A stretch of DNA of 64,000 nt, from assembly GCF_051014685.1 (NCBI RefSeq), contig NW_027479461.1, positions 1-64,000 of the forward strand, written 5' to 3'. Below are positions 11,301 through 22,400 of this stretch, one piece after another. The notes under the pieces are model-generated. The model had not been told where the DNA came from. It made no database searches and worked only from the letters and a program-made list of their open reading frames with translations. This DNA is from Ptiloglossa arizonensis (taxonomy: Eukaryota; Arthropoda; Insecta; Hymenoptera; Colletidae). The first letter of the stretch is position 1, and each line of letters starts with the position of its first letter. The position numbers and the translations under genes are program-made.

Positions 11301-13125
11301 CTGTTTCTTACCCCAAAACTGCCATATCTCGCGAACGGATTGACCAATCCGCAAAGTTTCTGTTGCATCTGAAAGTAGAAACTAGCCCCATTACAACGGT
11401 ATGAGTAGTTTTCCCCTAGGCCGTTCTAGTTATTCGTTTCGAGCATCAGAACTGCGAAAATTTGGAGTTTCTCAACTGTTTCTTACATCAAAACTGCCAT
11501 ATCTCGCGAACGGATTGACCAATCCGCAAAGTTTCTGTTGCATCTGAAAGTAGAAACTAGCCCCATTACAACGGTATGAGTAGTTTTCCCCTAGACCGTT
11601 CTAGTTATTCGTTTCGAGCAGCAGAACTGCGAAAATTTGGAGTTTCTCAAGCGTTTCTTACCTCAAAACTGCCATATCTCGCGAACGGATTGACCAATCC
11701 GCAAAGTTTCTGTTGCATCTGAAAGTAGAAACTAGCCCCATTACAACGGTATGAGTAGTTTTCCCCTAGGCCGTTCTAGTTATTCGTTTCGAGCATCAGA
11801 ACTGCGAAAATTTGGAGTTTCTCAACTGTTTCTTACCCCAAAACTGCCATATATCGCGAACGGATTGACCAATCCGAAAAGTTTCTGTTGCATCTGAAAG
11901 TAGAAACTAGCCCCATTACAACGGTATGAGTAGTTTTCCCCTAGACCGTTCTAGTTATTCGTTTCGTGCATCAGAACTGCGAAAATTTGGAGTTTCTCAA
12001 CTGTTTCTTACCCCAAAACTGCCATATCTCGCGAACGGATTGACCAATCCGAAAAGTTTCTGTTGCATCTGAAAGTAGAAACTAGCCCCATTACAACGGT
12101 ATGAGTAGTTTTCCCCTAGACCGTTCTAGTTATTCGTTTCGAGCATCAGAACTGCGAAAATTTGGAGTTTCTCAACTGTTTCTTACCCCAAAACTGCCAT
12201 ATCTCGCGAACGGATTGACCAATCCGCAAAGTTTCTGTTGCATCTGAAAGTAGAAACTAGCCCCATTACAACGGTATGAGTAGTTTTCCCCTAGACCGTT
12301 CTAGTTATTCGTTTCGAGCATCAGAACTGCGAAAACTTGGAGTTTCTCAAGCGTTTCTTACCTCAAAACTGCCATATCTCGCGAACGGATTGACCAATCC
12401 GCAAAGTTTCTGTTGCATCTGAAAGTAGAAACTAGCCCCATTATAACGGTATGAGTAGTTTTCCCCTAGACCGTTCTAGTTATTCGTTTCGAGCGTCAGA
12501 ACTGCGAAAACTTGGAGTTTCTCAAGCGTTTCTTACCTCAAAACTGCCATATCTCGCGAACGGATTGACCAATCCGCAAAGTTTCTGTTGCATCTGAAAG
12601 TAGAAACTAGCCCCATTACAACGGTATGAGTAGTTTTCCCCTAGACCGTTCTAGTTATTCGTTTCGAGCAGCAGAACTGCGAAAATTTGGAGTTTCTCAA
12701 GCGTTTCTTACCTCAAAACTGCCATATCTCGCGAACGGATTGACCAATCCGCAAAGTTTCTGTTGCATCTGAAAGTAGAAACTAGCCCCATTACAACGGT
12801 ATGAGTAGTTTTCCCCTAGGCCGTTCTAGTTATTCGTTTCGAGCATCAGAACTGCGAAAATTTGGAGTTTCTCAACTGTTTCTTACCCCAAAACTGCCAT
12901 ATCTCGCGAACGGATTGACCAATCCGAAAAGTTTCTGTTGCATCTGAAAGTAGAAACTAGCCCCATTACAACGGTATGAGTAGTTTTCCCCTAGACCGTT
13001 CTAGTTATTCGTTTCGAGCATCAGAACTGCGAAAATTTGGAGTTTCTCAACTGTTTCTTACCCCGAAACTGCCATATCTCGCGAACGGATTGACCAATCC
13101 GAAAAGTTTCTGTTGCATCTGAAAG
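8400..13125 (+). repeat. Segmental duplication, left copy (units 49-75, about 4.7 kb)
   Basis: Types: 1-2-3-4-5-6-4-6-1-1/3-4-5-6-2-3-4-3-1v-6-1-2-3-4-5-6-1-2, where 1/3 is a hybrid (45G with 152C, unit 58 at 9976) and 1v has ACATCA at 110-115 with 152C (unit 66 at 11376). Rare tags inside it: 81A at 9531, 16A in unit 56, 128A at 11853, 67T at 11967, 70G at 12495, 115G at 13065. Every one of these recurs in the same order in the right copy. A single extra A at 9039-9043 is private to this copy. Confidence 0.9.
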
Positions 13126-13475
13126 TAGAAACTAGCCCCATTACAACGGTATGAGTAGTTTTCCCCTAGACCGTTCTAGTTATTCGTTTCGAGCATCAGA
13201 ACTGCGAAAACTTGGAGTTTCTCAAGCGTTTCTTACCTCAAAACTGCCATATCTCGCGAACGGATTGACCAATCCGCAAAGTTTCTGTTGCATCTGAAAG
13301 TAGAAACTAGCCCCATTACAACGGTATGAGTAGTTTTCCCCTAGACCGTTCTAGTTATTCGTTTCGAGCAGCAGAACTGCGAAAATTTGGAGTTTCTCAA
13401 GCGTTTCTTACCTCAAAACTGCCATATCTCGCGAACGGATTGACCAATCCGCAAAGTTTCTGTTGCATCTGAAAG
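13126..13475 (+). repeat. Two-monomer linker between the duplicated segments
   Basis: Units 76-77 are plain types 4 and 6 and lie between the left and right copies of the 4.8 kb segment. They are not obviously part of either copy: the left copy ends with 1-2 (unit 75 tagged 115G), whereas the right copy after its tagged unit continues 3-1-4. The linker may be the remains of the original continuation of the left copy. Confidence 0.7.
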
Positions 13476-16400
13476 TAGAAACTAGCCCCATTACAACGGT
13501 ATGAGTAGTTTTCCCCTAGGCCGTTCTAGTTATTCGTTTCGAGCATCAGAACTGCGAAAATTTGGAGTTTCTCAACTGTTTCTTACCCCAAAACTGCCAT
13601 ATCTCGCGAACGGATTGACCAATCCGAAAAGTTTCTGTTGCATCTGAAAGTAGAAACTAGCCCCATTACAACGGTATGAGTAGTTTTCCCCTAGACCGTT
13701 CTAGTTATTCGTTTCGAGCATCAGAACTGCGAAAATTTGGAGTTTCTCAACTGTTTCTTACCCCAAAACTGCCATATCTCGCGAACGGATTGACCAATCC
13801 GAAAAGTTTCTGTTGCATCTGAAAGTAGAAACTAGCCCCATTACAACGGTATGAGTAGTTTTCCCCTAGACCGTTCTAGTTATTCGTTTCGAGCATCAGA
13901 ACTGCGAAAATTTGGAGTTTCTCAACTGTTTCTTACCCCAAAACTGCCATATCTCGCGAACGGATTGACCAATCCGCAAAGTTTCTGTTGCATCTGAAAG
14001 TAGAAACTAGCCCCATTACAACGGTATGAGTAGTTTTCCCCTAGACCGTTCTAGTTATTCGTTTCGAGCATCAGAACTGCGAAAACTTGGAGTTTCTCAA
14101 GCGTTTCTTACCTCAAAACTGCCATATCTCGCGAACGGATTGACCAATCCGCAAAGTTTCTGTTGCATCTGAAAGTAGAAACTAGCCCCATTATAACGGT
14201 ATGAGTAGTTTTCCCCTAGACCGTTCTAGTTATTCGTTTCGAGCATCAGAACTGCGAAAACTTGGAGTTTCTCAAGCGTTTCTTACCTCAAAACTGCCAT
14301 ATCTCGCGAACGGATTGACCAATCCGCAAAGTTTCTGTTGCATCTGAAAGTAGAAACTAGCCCCATTACAACGGTATGAGTAGTTTTCCCCTAGACCGTT
14401 CTAGTTATTCGTTTCGAGCAGCAGAACTGCGAAAATTTGGAGTTTCTCAAGCGTTTCTTACCTCAAAACTGCCATATCTCGCGAACGGATTGACCAATCC
14501 GCAAAGTTTCTGTTGCATCTGAAAGTAGAAACTAGCCCCATTACAACGGTATGAGTAGTTTTCCCCTAGACCGTTCTAGTTATTCGTTTCGAGCATCAGA
14601 ACTGCAAAAACTTGGAGTTTCTCAAGCGTTTCTTACCTCAAAACTGCCATATCTCGCGAACGGATTGACCAATCCGCAAAGTTTCTGTTGCATCTGAAAG
14701 TAGAAACTAGCCCCAATACAACGGTATGAGTAGTTTTCCCCTAGACCGTTCTAGTTATTCGTTTCGAGCAGCAGAACTGCGAAAATTTGGAGTTTCTCAA
14801 GCGTTTCTTACCTCAAAACTGCCATATCTCGCGAACGGATTGACCAATCCGCAAAGTTTCTGTTGCATCTGAAAGTAGAAACTAGCCCCATTACAACGGT
14901 ATGAGTAGTTTTCCCCTAGGCCGTTCTAGTTATTCGTTTCGAGCATCAGAACTGCGAAAATTTGGAGTTTCTCAACTGTTTCTTACCCCAAAACTGCCAT
15001 ATCTCGCGAACGGATTGACCAATCCGAAAAGTTTCTGTTGCATCTGAAAGTAGAAACTAGCCCCATTACAACGGTATGAGTAGTTTTCCCCTAGGCCGTT
15101 CTAGTTATTCGTTTCGAGCATCAGAACTGCGAAAATTTGGAGTTTCTCAACTGTTTCTTACCCCAAAACTGCCATATCTCGCGAACGGATTGACCAATCC
15201 GCAAAGTTTCTGTTGCATCTGAAAGTAGAAACTAGCCCCATTACAACGGTATGAGTAGTTTTCCCCTAGACCGTTCTAGTTATTCGTTTCGAGCATCAGA
15301 ACTGCGAAAACTTGGAGTTTCTCAAGCGTTTCTTACCTCAAAACTGCCATATCTCGCGAACGGATTGACCAATCCGCAAAGTTTCTGTTGCATCTGAAAG
15401 TAGAAACTAGCCCCATTATAACGGTATGAGTAGTTTTCCCCTAGACCGTTCTAGTTATTCGTTTCGAGCATCAGAACTGCGAAAACTTGGAGTTTCTCAA
15501 GCGTTTCTTACCTCAAAACTGCCATATCTCGCGAACGGATTGACCAATCCGCAAAGTTTCTGTTGCATCTGAAAGTAGAAACTAGCCCCATTACAACGGT
15601 ATGAGTAGTTTTCCCCTAGACCGTTCTAGTTATTCGTTTCGAGCAGCAGAACTGCGAAAATTTGGAGTTTCTCAAGCGTTTCTTACCTCAAAACTGCCAT
15701 ATCTCGCGAACGGATTGACCAATCCGCAAAGTTTCTGTTGCATCTGAAAGTAGAAACTAGCCCCATTACAACGGTATGAGTAGTTTTCCCCTAGACCGTT
15801 CTAGTTATTCGTTTCGAGCATCAGAACTGCGAAAATTTGGAGTTTCTCAACTGTTTCTTACCCCAAAACTGCCATATCTCGCGAACGGATTGACCAATCC
15901 GAAAAGTTTCTGTTGCATCTGAAAGTAGAAACTAGCCCCATTACAACGGTATGAGTAGTTTTCCCCTAGACCGTTCTAGTTATTCGTTTCGAGCATCAGA
16001 ACTGCGAAAATTTGGAGTTTCTCAACTGTTTCTTACCCCAAAACTGCCATATCTCGCGAACGGATTGACCAATCCGCAAAGTTTCTGTTGCATCTGAAAG
16101 TAGAAACTAGCCCCATTACAACGGTATGAGTAGTTTTCCCCTAGACCGTTCTAGTTATTCGTTTCGAGCATCAGAACTGCGAAAACTTGGAGTTTCTCAA
16201 GCGTTTCTTACCTCAAAACTGCCATATCTCGCGAACGGATTGACCAATCCGCAAAGTTTCTGTTGCATCTGAAAGTAGAAACTAGCCCCATTACAACGGT
16301 ATGAGTAGTTTTCCCCTAGACCGTTCTAGTTATTCGTTTCGAGCATCAGAACTGCGAAAATTTGGAGTTTCTCAACTGTTTCTTACCCCAAAACTGCCAT

Positions 16401-18375
16401 ATCTCGCGAACGGATTGACCAATCCGCAAAGTTTCTGTTGCATCTGAAAGTAGAAACTAGCCCCATTACAACGGTATGAGTAGTTTTCCCCTAGGCCGTT
16501 CTAGTTATTCGTTTCGAGCATCAGAACTGCGAAAATTTGGAGTTTCTCAACTGTTTCTTACATCAAAACTGCCATATCTCGCGAACGGATTGACCAATCC
16601 GCAAAGTTTCTGTTGCATCTGAAAGTAGAAACTAGCCCCATTACAACGGTATGAGTAGTTTTCCCCTAGGCCGTTCTAGTTATTCGTTTCGAGCATCAGA
16701 ACTGCGAAAATTTGGAGTTTCTCAACTGTTTCTTACATCAAAACTGCCATATCTCGCGAACGGATTGACCAATCCGCAAAGTTTCTGTTGCATCTGAAAG
16801 TAGAAACTAGCCCCATTACAACGGTATGAGTAGTTTTCCCCTAGACCGTTCTAGTTATTCGTTTCGAGCAGCAGAACTGCGAAAATTTGGAGTTTCTCAA
16901 GCGTTTCTTACCTCAAAACTGCCATATCTCGCGAACGGATTGACCAATCCGCAAAGTTTCTGTTGCATCTGAAAGTAGAAACTAGCCCCATTACAACGGT
17001 ATGAGTAGTTTTCCCCTAGGCCGTTCTAGTTATTCGTTTCGAGCATCAGAACTCCGAAAATTTGGAGTTTCTCAACTGTTTCTTACCCCAAAACTGCCAT
17101 ATATCGCGAACGGATTGACCAATCCGAAAAGTTTCTGTTGCATCTGAAAGTAGAAACTAGCCCCATTACAACGGTATGAGTAGTTTTCCCCTAGACCGTT
17201 CTAGTTATTCGTTTCGTGCATCAGAACTGCGAAAATTTGGAGTTTCTCAACTGTTTCTTACCCCAAAACTGCCATATCTCGCGAACGGATTGACCAATCC
17301 GAAAAGTTTCTGTTGCATCTGAAAGTAGAAACTAGCCCCATTACAACGGTATGAGTAGTTTTCCCCTAGACCGTTCTAGTTATTCGTTTCGAGCATCAGA
17401 ACTGCGAAAATTTGGAGTTTCTCAACTGTTTCTTACCCCAAAACTGCCATATCTCGCGAACGGATTGACCAATCCGCAAAGTTTCTGTTGCATCTGAAAG
17501 TAGAAACTAGCCCCATTACAACGGTATGAGTAGTTTTCCCCTAGACCGTTCTAGTTATTCGTTTCGAGCATCAGAACTGCGAAAACTTGGAGTTTCTCAA
17601 GCGTTTCTTACCTCAAAACTGCCATATCTCGCGAACGGATTGACCAATCCGCAAAGTTTCTGTTGCATCTGAAAGTAGAAACTAGCCCCATTATAACGGT
17701 ATGAGTAGTTTTCCCCTAGACCGTTCTAGTTATTCGTTTCGAGCGTCAGAACTGCGAAAACTTGGAGTTTCTCAAGCGTTTCTTACCTCAAAACTGCCAT
17801 ATCTCGCGAACGGATTGACCAATCCGCAAAGTTTCTGTTGCATCTGAAAGTAGAAACTAGCCCCATTACAACGGTATGAGTAGTTTTCCCCTAGACCGTT
17901 CTAGTTATTCGTTTCGAGCAGCAGAACTGCGAAAATTTGGAGTTTCTCAAGCGTTTCTTACCTCAAAACTGCCATATCTCGCGAACGGATTGACCAATCC
18001 GCAAAGTTTCTGTTGCATCTGAAAGTAGAAACTAGCCCCATTACAACGGTATGAGTAGTTTTCCCCTAGGCCGTTCTAGTTATTCGTTTCGAGCATCAGA
18101 ACTGCGAAAATTTGGAGTTTCTCAACTGTTTCTTACCCCAAAACTGCCATATCTCGCGAACGGATTGACCAATCCGAAAAGTTTCTGTTGCATCTGAAAG
18201 TAGAAACTAGCCCCATTACAACGGTATGAGTAGTTTTCCCCTAGACCGTTCTAGTTATTCGTTTCGAGCATCAGAACTGCGAAAATTTGGAGTTTCTCAA
18301 CTGTTTCTTACCCCGAAACTGCCATATCTCGCGAACGGATTGACCAATCCGAAAAGTTTCTGTTGCATCTGAAAG
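13476..18375 (+). repeat. Segmental duplication, right copy (units 78-105, about 4.9 kb)
   Basis: Types repeat those of 8400-13125 unit for unit, with one extra monomer: 1-2-3-4-5-6-4-6-1-1/3-4-5-6-2-3-4-3-1v-1v-6-1-2-3-4-5-6-1-2. Shared rare tags: 81A at 14606 (offset 5075 bp, 29 monomers), then, after the extra unit, 128A at 17103, 67T at 17217, 70G at 17745 and 115G at 18315 (offset 5250 bp, 30 monomers). Only small differences separate the copies: the left copy's extra A is absent here and unit 98 has a private ACTCCG change near 17055. This implies a recent duplication. Confidence 0.9.
16451..16800 (+). repeat. Recently doubled single monomer (units 95 and 96)
   Basis: Two adjacent units share the unusual combination 45G, 101C-102T, ACATCA at 110-115 and 152C. 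The left segmental copy has a single such unit (66, at 11376) in the same place. The extra unit explains why the offset between the two large copies changes from 29 to 30 monomers here. It is a one-monomer gain placed after the large duplication, as expected from unequal exchange between sister copies one unit out of register. Confidence 0.85.
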
Positions 18376-19250
18376 TAGAAACTAGCCCCATTACAACGGT
18401 ATGAGTAGTTTTCCCCTAGACCGTTCTAGTTATTCGTTTCGAGCATCAGAACTGCGAAAATTTGGAGTTTCTCAACTGTTTCTTACCCCAAAACTGCCAT
18501 ATCTCGCGAACGGATTGACCAATCCGCAAAGTTTCTGTTGCATCTGAAAGTAGAAACTAGCCCCATTACAACGGTATGAGTAGTTTTCCCCTAGGCCGTT
18601 CTAGTTATTCGTTTCGAGCATCAGAACTGCGAAAATTTGGAGTTTCTCAACTGTTTCTTACCCCAAAACTGCCATATCTCGCGAACGGATTGACCAATCC
18701 GAAAAGTTTCTGTTGCATCTGAAAGTAGAAACTAGCCCCATTACAACGGTATGAGTAGTTTTCCCCTAGACCGTTCTAGTTATTCGTTTCGAGCATCAGA
18801 ACTGCGAAAACTTGGAGTTTCTCAAGCGTTTCTTACCTCAAAACTGCCATATCTCGCGAACGGATTGACCAATCCGCAAAGTTTCTGTTGCATCTGAAAG
18901 TAGAAACTAGCCCCATTATAACGGTATGAGTAGTTTTCCCCTAGACCGTTCTAGTTATTCGTTTCGAGCATCAGAACTGCGAAAATTTGGAGTTTCTCAA
19001 GCGTTTCTTACCTCAAAACTGCCATATCTCGCGAACGGATTGACCAATCCGCAAAGTTTCTGTTGCATCTGAAAGTAGAAACTAGCCCCATTACAACGGT
19101 ATGAGTAGTTTTCCCCTAGACCGTTCTAGTTATTCGTTTCGAGCAGCAGAACTGCGAAAATTTGGAGTTTCTCAAGCGTTTCTTACCTCAAAACTGCCAT
19201 ATCTCGCGAACGGATTGACCAATCCGCAAAGTTTCTGTTGCATCTGAAAG
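18376..19250 (+). repeat. Array block, units 106-110
   Basis: Types 3-1-4-5-6. The type 5 unit (109, at 18901) has 86T instead of 86C, making it partly like type 6. The block joins the right end of the large duplication to the five-unit region. Nothing other than satellite is present. Confidence 0.8.
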
Positions 19251-21000
19251 TAGAAACTAGCCCCATTACAACGGTATGAGTAGTTTTCCCCTAGGCCGTT
19301 CTAGTTATTCGTTTCGAGCATCAGAACTGCGAAAATTTGGAGTTTCTCAACTGTTTCTTACCCCAAAACTGCCATATCTCGCGAACGGATTGACCAATCC
19401 GAAAAGTTTCTGTTGCATCTGAAAGTAGAAACTAGCCCCATTACAACGGTATGAGTAGTTTTCCCCTAGACCGTTCTAGTTATTCGTTTCGAGCATCAGA
19501 ACTGCGAAAATTTGGAGTTTCTCAACTGTTTCTTACCCCAAAACTGCCATATCTCGCGAACGGATTGACCAATCCGAAAAGTTTCTGTTGCATCTGAAAG
19601 TAGAAACTAGCCCCATTACAACGGTATGAGTAGTTTTCCCCTAGACCGTTCTAGTTATTCGTTTCGAGCATCAGAACTGCGAAAATTTGGAGTTTCTCAA
19701 CTGTTTCTTACCCCAAAACTGCCATATCTCGCGAACGGATTGACCAATCCGCAAAGTTTCTGTTGCATCTGAAAGTAGAAACTAGCCCCATTATAACGGT
19801 ATGAGTAGTTTTCCCCTAGACCGTTCTAGTTATTCGTTTCGAGCATCAGAACTGCGAAAACTTGGAGTTTCTCAAGCGTTTCTTACCCCAAAACTGCCAT
19901 ATCTCGCGAACGGATTGACCAATCCGCAAAGTTTCTGTTGCATCTGAAAGTAGAAACTAGCCCCATTACAACGGTATGAGTAGTTTTCCCCTAGACCGTT
20001 CTAGTTATTCGTTTCGAGCAGCAGAACTGCGAAAATTTGGAGTTTCTCAAGCGTTTCTTACCTCAAAACTGCCATATCTCGCGAACGGATTGACCAATCC
20101 GCAAAGTTTCTGTTGCATCTGAAAGTAGAAACTAGCCCCATTACAACGGTATGAGTAGTTTTCCCCTAGGCCGTTCTAGTTATTCGTTTCGAGCATCAGA
20201 ACTGCGAAAATTTGGAGTTTCTCAACTGTTTCTTACCCCAAAACTGCCATATCTCGCGAACGGATTGACCAATCCGAAAAGTTTCTGTTGCATCTGAAAG
20301 TAGAAACTAGCCCCATTACAACGGTATGAGTAGTTTTCCCCTAGACCGTTCTAGTTATTCGTTTCGAGCATCAGAACTGCGAAAATTTGGAGTTTCTCAA
20401 CTGTTTCTTACCCCAAAACTGCCATATCTCGCGAACGGATTGACCAATCCGAAAAGTTTCTGTTGCATCTGAAAGTAGAAACTAGCCCCATTACAACGGT
20501 ATGAGTAGTTTTCCCCTAGACCGTTCTAGTTATTCGTTTCGAGCATCAGAACTGCGAAAATTTGGAGTTTCTCAACTGTTTCTTACCCCAAAACTGCCAT
20601 ATCTCGCGAACGGATTGACCAATCCGCAAAGTTTCTGTTGCATCTGAAAGTAGAAACTAGCCCCATTATAACGGTATGAGTAGTTTTCCCCTAGACCGTT
20701 CTAGTTATTCGTTTCGAGCATCAGAACTGCGAAAACTTGGAGTTTCTCAAGCGTTTCTTACATCAAAACTGCCATATCTCGCGAACGGATTGACCAATCC
20801 GCAAAGTTTCTGTTGCATCTGAAAGTAGAAACTAGCCCCATTACAACGGTATGAGTAGTTTTCCCCTAGACCGTTCTAGTTATTCGTTTCGAGCAGCAGA
20901 ACTGCGAAAATTTGGAGTTTCTCAAGCGTTTCTTACCCCAAAACTGCCATATCTCGCGAACGGATTGACCAATCCGCAAAGTTTCTGTTGCATCTGAAAG
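19251..21000 (+). repeat. Two tandem five-monomer higher-order units (1-2-3-5-6)
   Basis: Units 111-115 (19251-20125) and 116-120 (20126-21000) each run 1-2-3-5-6, 875 bp per repeat. They equal the six-unit form without type 4. The two copies differ around position 113: units 114 and 115 have 113C and 113T, while units 119 and 120 have ACATCA and 113C. The same five-unit order without tags appears again at 55823-56697 (units 320-324). Confidence 0.85.
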
Positions 21001-22400
21001 TAGAAACTCGCACCATTACAACGGTATGAGTAGTTTTCCCCTAGGCCGTTCTAGTTATTCGTTTCGAGCATCAGAACTGCGAAAATTTGGAGTTTCTCAA
21101 GCGTTTCTTACCCCAAAACTGCCATATCTCGCGAACGGATCGACCAATCCGCAAAGTTTCTGTTGCATCTGAAAGTAGAAACTAGCTCCATTACAACGGT
21201 ATGAGTAGTTTTCCCCTAAGCCGTTCTAGTTATTCGTTTCGAGCATCAGAACTGCGAAAACTTGGAGTTTCTCAAGCGTTTCTTACCTCAAAACTGCCAT
21301 ATCTCGCGAACGGATTGACCAATCCGCAAAGTTTCTGTTGCATCTGAAAGTAGAAACTAGCCCCATTATAACGGTATGAGTAGTTTTCCCCTAGACCGTT
21401 CTAGTTATTCGTTTCGAGCATCAGAACTGCGAAAACTTGGAGTTTCTCAAGCGTTTCTTACCTCAAGACTGCCATATCTCGCGAACGGATTGACCAATCC
21501 GCAAAGTTTCTGTTGCATCTGAAAGTAGAAACTAGCCCCATTACAACGGTATGAGTAGTTTTCCCCTAGACCGTTCTAGTTATTCGTTTCGAGCATCAGA
21601 ACTGCGAAAACTTGGAGTTTCTCAAGCGTTTCTTACATCAAAACTGCCATATCTCGCGAACGGATTGACCAATCCGCAAAGTTTCTGTTGCATCTGAAAG
21701 TAGAAACTAGCCCCATTACAACGGTATGAGTAGTTTTCCCCTAGACCGTTCTAGTTATTCGTTTCGAGCAGCAGAACTGCGAAAATTTGGAGTTTCTCAA
21801 GCGTTTCTTACCCCAAAACTGCCATATCTCGCGAACGGATTGACCAATCCGCAAAGTTTCTGTTGCATCTGAAAGTAGAAACTCGCACCATTACAACGGT
21901 ATGAGTAGTTTTCCCCTAGGCCGTTCTAGTTATTCGTTTCGAGCATCAGAACTGCGAAAATTTGGAGTTTCTCAAGCGTTTCTTACCCCAAAACTGCCAT
22001 ATCTCGCGAACGGATCGACCAATCCGCAAAGTTTCTGTTGCATCTGAAAGTAGAAACTAGCTCCATTACAACGGTATGAGTAGTTTTCCCCTAAGCCGTT
22101 CTAGTTATTCGTTTCGAGCATCAGAACTGCGAAAACTTGGAGTTTCTCAAGCGTTTCTTACCTCAAAACTGCCATATCTCGCGAACGGATTGACCAATCC
22201 GCAAAGTTTCTGTTGCATCTGAAAGTAGAAACTAGCCCCATTATAACGGTATGAGTAGTTTTCCCCTAGACCGTTCTAGTTATTCGTTTCGAGCATCAGA
22301 ACTGCGAAAACTTGGAGTTTCTCAAGCGTTTCTTACCTCAAGACTGCCATATCTCGCGAACGGATTGACCAATCCGCAAAGTTTCTGTTGCATCTGAAAG
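20651..22400 (+). repeat. 875 bp tandem duplication containing the two most divergent monomers
   Basis: Units 119-123 (20651-21525) and 124-128 (21526-22400) are near-identical five-unit blocks; the first unit differs at position 19 (T, then C). Each block contains type 5/4 with ACATCA, type 6 with 113C, then an aberrant unit (21001 and 21876) with 9C, 12A, 45G, 101G-102C, 113C, 141C, then a second aberrant unit (21176 and 22051) with 12T and 44A-45G, then type 5 with 117G (CAAGACT). These units are the furthest from the consensus in the window and are kept as a set by the duplication. Confidence 0.85.

Noticed and set aside
21001..22225. A second, unrelated satellite family at the aberrant monomers
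   Set aside because: The units at 21001, 21176, 21876 and 22051 still match the 175 bp consensus over nearly all positions and keep phase; they are divergent members of the same family.
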